Shown here: positions 1 through 8,900 of the stretch, one piece after another
Position numbering within the stretch: position 1 is the stretch's first letter
Layout of the letters: the number at the start of each line of letters is the position of its first letter
Assembly: GCF_014203045.1 (NCBI RefSeq)
Contig: NZ_JACHIF010000002.1
Span: 372,001-436,000 of the forward strand
Direction of reading: 5' to 3'
Length of the DNA: 64,000 nucleotides
Origin: Prosthecobacter dejongeii
GTDB taxonomy: Bacteria > Verrucomicrobiota > Verrucomicrobiia > Verrucomicrobiales > Verrucomicrobiaceae
Made by a program: the position numbers and the translations under genes
Notes under the pieces: generated by a model
What the model saw: only the letters and a program-made list of their open reading frames with translations
The model's database searches: none
Told to the model about the DNA's origin: nothing

Positions 1-1
1 T

Positions 2-2020
2 GGCACCTGGATCGGCGGGGATCGTGATGGCCATCCCTTTGTCACTGCGGAAGTCACCGCCCGCTCTCTCACCTCCCTACGGGCCAATGCCCTGCGCATC
101 CAGCGTCGTTCTTTGGAGGCCCTCGCCTTCCAGTCCCCGCTCAGTTCGCTGTTTCAGAAAACGCCGGAGGTCTTAGAAAACCTCATTGCCCAGCTCACGG
201 CCACCCTCCAGGCAGAGCCCAGCGTGGACCTCGCCTACATTTTGGAGCGGAATAAAGAGGAGCCCTGGCGCGCCGCCATCTACCTCATGCGGGCAAAGAT
301 CGTCCTGGCTATGGACAAGCCCGAATCCCCCGCTGCTTACATTGAGGCGTCCCAACTGGATGCCGACCTCACCGCTTATGCGGAATCCTTGATGGCTGTC
401 GGTGCTAGCACCCTGGTGCAGGAATTCATCGTCCCCCTGCGGCGGCAGTTGCTGGCCTTCGGTTTCCACTCCGCCATTTTGGACATTCGCCAGAACTCCA
501 GCTTTCATGAAAAAGCGCTGGATCAGCTCCTCCGCACCGCTGGGCTGCTGGATGATCGTCCTCTCAGCGACTGGCCTCTGAAGGAAAAACGGGCTTTGCT
601 GGAAAAGGAGCTCCTCTCGCCTCGCCCCTTCCTGGCCCCTGGCATGTCCGCTGGCCCAGAGGCGGATACGGTGCTCGCCTGCTACCGCGTCGTCGCCACC
701 CATTTGCAAAAACACGGCCCGACCGGTCTGGGCGCGCTCATTGTCTCCATGACCAAAAATGTGGAAGACCTCTTGACCGTGTACATCCTTGCCCGCGAAG
801 CCGGACTCACCGAGTGGACGCCGGAAGGACTGCACTGCCCACTGCCTGTCACCCCCTTGTTTGAGACCATGGATGACCTGGAGGCAGGGCCTGGCATCGT
901 CCAGGACTTCCTTTCTCATCCCGTCACCCAGCGCAGCCTGGGGAAGGGGAAACCCACCCTCCAGATGATGGTGGGCTACTCAGATTCGAACAAAGATTGC
1001 GGTATCCTCGCCAGCCAGTGGGCACTTCACCGCGCCCAGATCGCCTTGGCCAATACCTGCCAGGCTCATGGCGTAAAGGCCGTCTTTTTCCACGGACGCG
1101 GCGGCACAGTCGGGCGAGGGGCGGGCCCTACCCACTGGTTCATGGAGGCCCTGCCTCAGGGCTCCCTCGGCGGCTGGCTGCGCATGACGGAGCAGGGGGA
1201 AACCATCGCCCAAAAGTATGCTCACCTCGGCTCTGCCGTTTATAATACGGAGCTCCTCATGGCCTCTGCCGCTGCCGCTACGGCCCGGCATCGCCATGCC
1301 ACCACGGCACCCCTAGCGATCCATTCCACCATGGATCGTTTGGCGGACTGGAGTCGCGATGCCTACCGTGGCCTCCTTCACGCGCCGGATTTCATGCGCT
1401 TCTACCGCGCTGCTACGCCTATTGATGCACTTGAGCACGCCCGCATCGGCTCCCGCCCCAGCCGCCGCACCGGCCAGGCTACGCTGGATGACCTTCGCGC
1501 CATTCCCTGGGTCTTTTCCTGGACTCAGTCCCGCTTCTACCTGCCTGGCTGGTTCGGTGCAGGCTCCGCACTGGAGAAGCTGCGCACTGAAGACAGAGCA
1601 GCCTTTGAAGAGCTGCGCACCCAGCTTCGGGGTTCTGCCTTCCTGCGTTACGTTCTGACAAATATCGAAAGCTCCCTCGTCAGTGCCAATCCGGAGCTCA
1701 TGACTTTATACGCAGGCCTCGTCCCAGATGCCATGGTGCGGGAATCTTTCATGGGCACGATCTTGGCCGAATACTCCCGCACCCGTGAGCTGCTGGAAGA
1801 CATCTTCCAGGGCACCTTTGCCAATCGCCGCCCTCGTCTGGCCTACACGCTGGACATTCGTGAGGAACCCCTGCGTGTGCTGCATCACCAGCAGGTCAAT
1901 CTGCTGCGTGAATGGCGCGCCTGCCTCGCCGCTGGCGAAAACGAAGGGGCCGAGGCCATGCTGCCTGACCTCCTCATCTCTGTGAATGCTCTGGCCTCAG
2001 GCCTGCGCACCACAGGCTAA
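2..2020 (+). CDS. ppc: Phosphoenolpyruvate carboxylase, 5' end cut by window edge
   Basis: The enzyme adds bicarbonate to phosphoenolpyruvate to give oxaloacetate and phosphate, refilling the TCA cycle from the cytoplasm. The open frame runs in from the left edge with no start in the window. It begins directly with the family motif GTWIGGDRDGHPFVT. Further hallmarks are GYSDSNKD (about 974-997), the active-site glycine/arginine loop HGRGGTVGRG (about 1090-1120) and QGETIAQKY (about 1192-1218). The protein ends in RTTG, close to the QNTG/RNTG tail typical of the family. The fragment is 672 residues. The N-terminal part carrying the catalytic histidine lies outside the window. An internal TTG at 113 is a leucine codon, not a start. 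The family call is firm; regulation cannot be judged. Confidence 0.95.
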   Translation, partial: GTWIGGDRDGHPFVTAEVTARSLTSLRANALRIQRRSLEALAFQSPLSSLFQKTPEVLENLIAQLTATLQAEPSVDLAYILERNKEEPWRAAIYLMRAKIVLAMDKPESPAAYIEASQLDADLTAYAESLMAVGASTLVQEFIVPLRRQLLAFGFHSAILDIRQNSSFHEKALDQLLRTAGLLDDRPLSDWPLKEKRALLEKELLSPRPFLAPGMSAGPEADTVLACYRVVATHLQKHGPTGLGALIVSMTKNVEDLLTVYILAREAGLTEWTPEGLHCPLPVTPLFETMDDLEAGPGIVQDFLSHPVTQRSLGKGKPTLQMMVGYSDSNKDCGILASQWALHRAQIALANTCQAHGVKAVFFHGRGGTVGRGAGPTHWFMEALPQGSLGGWLRMTEQGETIAQKYAHLGSAVYNTELLMASAAAATARHRHATTAPLAIHSTMDRLADWSRDAYRGLLHAPDFMRFYRAATPIDALEHARIGSRPSRRTGQATLDDLRAIPWVFSWTQSRFYLPGWFGAGSALEKLRTEDRAAFEELRTQLRGSAFLRYVLTNIESSLVSANPELMTLYAGLVPDAMVRESFMGTILAEYSRTRELLEDIFQGTFANRRPRLAYTLDIREEPLRVLHHQQVNLLREWRACLAAGENEGAEAMLPDLLISVNALASGLRTTG

Positions 2021-2046
2021 GGCGCCCCTCCATCACGGCCTGCCAC

Positions 2047-2070
2047 CCCACACCTTTAAAAAGGTGTGGG
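2047..2070 (+). terminator. Hairpin after ppc, candidate terminator
   Basis: An 11-nt perfect inverted repeat (CCCACACCTTT and AAAGGTGTGGG, arms 2047-2057 and 2060-2070) starts 26 bases after the ppc stop codon. In practice the loop would open to about eight A/T bases. There is no T-tract after it, so intrinsic termination is uncertain, but position and stability fit a transcript 3' end. Confidence 0.45.
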
Positions 2071-2956
2071 CGTAAGCACACACATGCACCTATGACGACT
2101 GTCGGGAAGTTTGTCTGGCGGGGAGATCTGGGAGATTTTTCCCCTTATTCGTGGCAGTCTCGACTCTTCCTCCAGGGGGCACTCATCGGCTGAATCCCCC
2201 GTTGGATGAGAAATGCCACCGTCAGAGCTGGCGGGTCAATTTGCTAGAGCGACCTCACGACCTAGCTCCGCATTCCCCACCCACGCAAAAGGCTGGTTCC
2301 CGGCTCCGCCTTCTCCAGCGTCTAAGCAAATTCTTTGCCTGCGCTTTATTTCACAGTGGTGAAATGCGGCTGGAACTTTCGACCGCCTCACTTCCACAAT
2401 TCCAGGATTCTGAAAAAAGAGTTTGGGAAAGCATTTTCAGCATCTCCAGTCACTCAAGTGAAAAGGATCAAGCAGCACAATAAAAGCCCTAGAGCACGTC
2501 AATCCTAATCAAAATTAAGGTGAAAGAACGCAAAAACCGAACATTAGCGAGATGCGTTTAAGTGAAATGCTTTTTTTATCAAATAATCCATAATTACAAT
2601 GATAAAACGGGGCTATTTTAGGCATTTTGCCCGGTTTATTGTGCATATTGCATATTATTAATATAGGGTTTGATTGTCCTACAAGGGTGTGGCTATCAGT
2701 GGAGCTGGTGGACTCCCCTTTTTTCATCTCCATTCGGTCTTTGAATTCCGAGCCAGGGCGCTTTTTAGCAGCTCGCAGGGACCGTGCGTTCCATCATTCA
2801 TCCGCTCAGAAGCTGTCTGGGAAAGATTCCGCACCCTCTTTTTGGGGGGATTCTTTATGCATTTCTTGTTCGGCTGAGGTGCAGCCACACGCCGCCCTCA
2901 GCAGTAAATCTAGCCCACGCTAAAGCACTTTTACTCTCTCCAGTCTCTCCTGGCTT
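2071..2956. other. Long intergenic region, no gene supported
   Basis: About 0.9 kb between ppc and the giant repeat protein. Short frames here (for example 2151-2483 and 2627-2923) show no family resemblance, signal peptide or protein-like composition and are not called. Bases about 2490-2700 are clearly more AT-rich than the surroundings and hold runs such as TTTTTTTATC and ATATTATTAATATAGGG, so the promoter of the downstream gene is most likely here. No exact promoter or operator can be assigned by eye. Confidence 0.5.
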
Positions 2957-5900
2957 ATGAAGAAAGATCTCTTTACCCCCTGGTTATCGCGCATGCCTCA
3001 GCAGCCAGCGATGGGCACCATCCTGCCCACTACGTCAAAAACCAAGAGGGGAGCGTGGGCACTCTTGCCCGCTTCTCTGAAGTCCCGCTCGTCCCTTCGA
3101 TTCGCCGCCTCACTCCTGCCCGCCTCATTCATGCCCTCGAGATTCCTCAACCTCACTGTCGCCTTTCTGCTGTCCTTCTTCGCCGCCACCTCCCAGGCGC
3201 AGATCGTGGATAACTTCGACGATGGCAATTTGGGCACAAACATCACCGGTAACGGCACGGGGTTCTCCTCCATAGGCCAACTGGGTGTCTCGGAAAGTGG
3301 CGGAGTTGTGAATATGACGGGTAGCTCTTACAGCACCATGGTCATTCAGTCGAATGACACGGTGAACCCATTTCAGGCGACCAGCACCACCACGCATTTC
3401 CGTTTTGGTACCATCGCATACGCATCTGCTTGGCAGCGGTTTTGGCTAGGCTACAGAGACTCTGCATTCTTTGACAATCATTTTTTCCCAGACCAGCCGT
3501 CGGCTCAGGGATTGTATGTCTCGGTTATTTCAAACACCGGGTTCGAAAATGCCTATAACTACACGGGTAACCTGGTTTCACACAATGGGTCTATCCGCAC
3601 CATCCTAGCCTCTTGGAACTGGAGTGATGTCACTCAGCTTTCCAATCTCACCGTTAGCCTCACGACTACCGACACGACTTACAGCATCAGTTTCTCGGGT
3701 GCAGTAGCCACCCCGACTTTCACCGTGGGCGCATCCTCAGGTGCCTTGACGGGTTTAGGTTCCACCTCCGGCAAAACGTTCCGTGTCGGCGTGCACAACC
3801 AGTCCAATGGCACCAGCACAGCGGCTGTGGATGCCATAATCATGGGCGCACTGCCTGCTGCTCCGCCCACCGTCACTAATGTCACCCCCGCGACAGGCAG
3901 CACCGTGGGCGGCACCACCGTGATGATCACGGGTGCGAACTTCACAGGGGCCTCGGCCGTGACCTTTGGCGGCACAGCGGCGACGAGCTTCACGGTGGAC
4001 AGCGCCACGCAGATCACGGCGGTGACTCCGGCAGGCACCGCAGGTGCAGCCAGTGTCCTGGTCACCACCGCAGGTGGTACAAATGCAGCAAACACACTCT
4101 TCACTTACACCGCTTCGACACCTTTAGCGGCTCTGGAGGCCTATCTCAAAGCCGGTAACGCTGAGGCAGGGGACTTTTTTGGTCAAGTGGTAGCCGTCTC
4201 TGGTGACACAGCCGTCGTCGGGGCGTACTCGGAGGGCAGCAATGCGACCGGTGTCAATGGAAATGGTGCCGACAACAGTGCCTCTTACTCGGGCGCAGCC
4301 TACATCTTCACCCGCACGGCGGGCGTCTGGACCCAACAGGCCTATCTCAAAGCCAGCAACTCCGAGGCGTATGACAACTTTGGATGTTCGGTGGCCGTGT
4401 CCGGTGACACTGTCGTCATTGGGGCCTACGCGGAGGCCAGCAGCGCGACCGGCGTCAACGGGAATCAAGCGGACAACAGCGCCGTTTACTCGGGCGCGGC
4501 CTACGTCTTCACTCGCAGCGGCTCCACCTGGACCCAGCAGGCTTATTTGAAAGCGAGCAACACCGAGGAGTATGACACCTTCGGTTACTCCGTGGCCATA
4601 TCCGGCGATACCGCCATCATCGGAGCCCAAGGGGAGTCCAGCAACGCCACCGGAGTCGGTGGGAATCAAGCGGACAATAGCGCCTCAACCTCCGGCGCAG
4701 CTTACGTCTTCACTCGCAGCGGCTCCACCTGGACCCAGCAGGCCTATCTGAAAGCCAGCAACACCGGAGAGTATGATTACTTTGGGTTGTCCGTGGCCTT
4801 GTCCGGTGACACCGCCATCATCGGAGCCCAAGGGGAGTCCAGCAACGCGACCGGAGTCGGCGGGAATCAAGTTAACAACAGCGCCTCTTTCTCAGGTGCG
4901 GCGTACATCTTCAGCCGTAGCGGCTCCACCTGGACCCAGCAGGCCTATTTGAAAGCCAGCAACTCCCAGGCGGATGGCCGCTTCGGCCGCTCCGTGGATG
5001 TGTCCGGTGACACCGCCGTCATCGGGGCCTACGGGGAAGCCAGCAACGCGACTGGAGTCAACGGGAATCAAGTTAACAACAGCGCCTATTTCTCAGGTGC
5101 GGCGTATATCTTCAGCCGTAGCGGCTCCACCTGGACCCAGCAGGCCTACCTGAAAGCCAGCAACTCTGCGGTCTCTGATAACTTTGGGTTGTCTGTGGCC
5201 GTATCCGGCAACACTGCCGTGATTGGTGCCTTCGCGGAGGATAGCAACGCGACCGGAGTCAACGGGAATCAGGCGGACAATAGCACTTCCGCGTCGGGCG
5301 CGGCGTATGTGTTTACCCGGAGCGCGGGCGTCTGGACACAAAAGGACTACCTTAAGGCCAGTAACACCGGGGAGAATGACCGCTTCGGCCTTTCCGTGGC
5401 CGTGTCTGGTCACACCGCCATCATCGGTGCTAGCTTTGAGGATAGTGATGCGACCACCGTCGGTGGTGATGGTAGCAACAACAACGCTACTGAAGCGGGA
5501 GCGGCCTACATCTTTAATCTCGGCCAGGCAGCGATTGCCCCGACCGTAACCAACGTCTCCCCTGCAACAGGCAGCACGGCAGGCGGCAGGAGCGTGACGA
5601 TCACCGGCACGGACTTCACGGGAGCCACGGCGGTGACGTTTGGCGGCACGGCTGCGACGAGCTTCACGGTGGACAGCGCCACGCAGATCACGGCAGTGAC
5701 TCCGGCTGGCACCGCAGGCACAGCGAGCGTCCTAGTCACGACCACAGGCGGTACGAATGCGGCGAACACGCTGTTTACTTATGTGTCACCACCTACGGTC
5801 ACTAACGTCGCCCCAGCTCGCGGCCCGACCGCAGGCGGCACAAGCGTGACGATCACGGGCACGGACTTTACTGGAGCCACGGCGGTGACGTTTGGCGGCA

Positions 5901-8900
5901 CGGCTGCGACGAGCTTCACGGTGGACAGCGCCACGCAGATCACGGCGGTGACTCCGGCAGGCTCCGCAGGTGCAGTGAGTGTCTTGGTCACCACCGCAGG
6001 CGGTACGAATGCGGCGAACACGCTCTTCACTTACATTGCTCCGCCCACCGTGACCAACGTCAACCCTGCAACGGGCAGCACCGTGGGAGGAACCAGCGTG
6101 ACAATCACTGGAACGAACTTCACAGGAGCCACGGGTGTGACCTTTGGCGGTGCGCCAGCGTCGAGAGTCAGGGTTTTTAATGCCACGACCATCACCGCCA
6201 CCACTCCGGCTGGCACCGCGGGCCCAGCCAGTGTTCTGGTCACCACCGCAGGCGGTACGAATGTGGCTAACACTCTCTTCACTTATATCGTGCCAAACTC
6301 GGCCCCGAGCTTCAACCTACCTCTCGGCGATCTCGGACCGGCAGGGATGGTTTGGACGCAGAGAACCAGCGGCTTCGATAGCTGGAATGCCATCACCTCT
6401 TCTGCGGACGGTAGCAAGCTGGCCGCTGTGATCTTTGGCGGGCCTATCTTTACCTCAGCGGACAGTGGCGTGACCTGGACGGCGCGGGAAAATAGCCGTA
6501 ACTGGACTTCCATCACTTCCTCCGCAGACGGCAGCAAGCTCGCTGCGACCGTGAGCGCTGGACAGATCTACACCTCGACCGACAGCGGTGTGACCTGGAC
6601 GGCACGGGAAAGCAGTCGAAGCTGGACTTCCATCACCTCCTCCGCAGACGGTAGTAAACTAGCGGCCACGACTTATGCCGGCCCCGTTTACACCTCGACC
6701 GACAGCGGCGTGACCTGGACGCCCCGGGCCAGTGGCAACTTCAATTGGAACTCCATCGCTTCCTCGGCAGACGGCAGCAAGCTGGTGGCTGGCGCGTATG
6801 GAGCTCCGATTCATACATCGACCGACAGTGGCGTGACCTGGACGGCGCGGGACAGCAGCCGGAATTGGAATACCGTCGCCTCCTCCACGGATGGCAGCAA
6901 GCTGGCAGCAATCGCGTTTGGCGGCCAGATCTACACTTCCACGGACAGTGGCGTGACCTGGGTGGCGCGAGATAGCAACCGAAATTGGAACTACATTGCC
7001 TCCTCAGCGGATGGCACCAAGCTGGTGGCAACCGTGAGCTTTAACCTTGTTTACATTTCGGGAGATAGCGGGGTGACCTGGACACCCCAGGATACCAGTC
7101 GGCGGTGGAGTGCGGTCGCCTCTTCGGCAGATGGCAGCAAGCTAGCGGCAACCGTGACCAATGGTCAGATCTTTACATCAGTCCCCGCACCGCTGCCTCC
7201 TGTGGTGAAGGTGTTGGCCGGCTCGGGCACATCCACGACGCCTAACTTTGCTTTCAATATCAGCCCGGGGCCAGCCTCAGACAATGGACAGACGGTGAGC
7301 TTCACGGTGACGAACAACAACAACGCACTCTTCACCACCCAGCCAGCCATCGCGAACAATGGCACCCTGACCTTCACGCCAGGCAATACGGTAGGTTCAG
7401 CCATCGTGACGGTGACTGCCGTGGACAATGGCGGCACGGCAGCAGGTGGTGTTGACAGCAGCGCTGCGCAGACCTTCACCATTCAAGTCTTACCGCCTGC
7501 GCCGACGGTGGCGAATGTGGCGCCGTCTTCAGGCACCACCTTCGGCGGCACGAGCGTGACAATCACCGGCACGGAATTCACCAACGCCACGGCGGTCACT
7601 TTTGGTGGCACGGCTGCGACGAGCTTCACGGTGGACAGCGCCACGCAGATCACAGCCACAACTCCGGCAGGCACGGCAGGCGCGGCAAGTGTGTTGGTGA
7701 CGACACCAAGTGGCACCAATGCGGCGAACACGCTGTTCACCTATGTGGTGCCGAATTTTGCCCCGGTGATCACCAGCAATGGTGGTGATGCCACAGCCTC
7801 CATCAACGTCGCCGAAAACAGTGCCGCTGTGACAACGGTGACCGCGACGGATGCGGACCTGCCAGCGCAGACGCTGACCTTCACCAAGAGCGGTGCGGAT
7901 GCGGCCCTGTTCAATCTGGACTCCGCTACGGGCGTGCTCAGCTTCATCACCGCGCCTAACTATGAGGCTCCTGCGGACAGTGGCTTGAACAACATCTATG
8001 AGGTTACCGTGACCGTGGCAGATACCGGCTCGCCAGCCTTGAATGATGTCCAAGATCTTTCGATCATCGTCACCGATGTAAACGAAAATCCGGCGATCCG
8101 CCCTTCCAGTTCTTTCCTCGCTTACGAGACAGTGAACCCGACCCGTGACGCCTCGGGCCTGATTGTCTATACAACGAACAATGCGGCGACGCTGGCAGCT
8201 CAACCCTTTAACCGTGTGCGTTACCGTATGGATAACACCACGGGTGGCGTGGCCTACTATGCGGATGCCTCGTTTGATGCCTGGGGAGGTCTCACCGTCG
8301 CGGGACTGAAAGTGCCCGACGCGGGGAACATCCTCACGACGCAGCGCAATGTGACGAATGTCTCCATCCGCTCCAACCACCCACGGGTGATCAATAGCAA
8401 TACCGAGCTGGGCCGACTGGAACACTGGACCAATAATTACGCCACTCCCGGCATCATTGGCGGATCTGGCAGTTTGTATGATTACGACGATACGCCACAG
8501 ACGCCGATCGTGGGTTACGGCAGCTTCCAGTTGCACAACCTTTCGGCCACCGTGCCGGAGACGGTGTTTGCCTGGAACAATCACAGCAATGGTGCTGTCC
8601 CCGAAGTTGGCTTTGGCAATGCGACGATTGGAATCCATCCCGACTGGACCTTCACGAACACGGGCACCAATGCCTGGAGAATGCAGATTTACATCGAGAA
8701 CAACTTTGTTCCTCCGGCGATGAGCTTCACCGAAGACGTGGTGGGTAACATCCTGTTCTTCAATGCGCCCTTCCAAGATGACAGCGCCTCCCTCACGGTG
8801 ACTCTCTCCATCGCGGACGGCACCATCACAGGCAATGCTGGCACTGGCATCACGGTGGGTGGCACAGCGATCTCACGCACCTTCACGGGCAGCGTGGCGG

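Larger units (their letters stand above)
3868..7746 (+). repeat. Five dispersed TIG-domain copies, near-identical DNA cores
   Basis: Five IPT/TIG-domain units of about 240-250 bases lie at about 3868-4110, 5540-5790, 5791-6039, 6040-6290 and 7498-7746. Four share an almost identical core of about 40 bases that encodes AATSFTVDSATQIT (starting near 3978, 5653, 5901 and 7613). The fourth unit in order (6040-6290) has diverged in this core. Conservation at synonymous positions points to recent duplication or gene conversion rather than protein-level selection alone. Confidence 0.85.

Noticed and set aside
113-2020. TTG at 113 as start of the PEP carboxylase
   Set aside because: The same frame is open to the window edge and includes the GTWIGGDRDG family motif upstream, so the TTG is internal.
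2151-2483. 110-codon frame in the ppc-downstream gap
   Set aside because: Low-complexity, unlikely composition, no start signal and no recognisable domain. Treated as intergenic.
4139-7190. Tandem repeats as a CRISPR or satellite array
   Set aside because: Repeats are in frame, have multiples of three as period, and code for known repeat-domain patterns. No alternating unique spacers exist.
7529-8776. 415-codon minus-strand frame inside the giant gene
   Set aside because: It is antisense to a repeat-rich coding region and mirrors its codon pattern. The product is rich in R, H, G and V without any domain.
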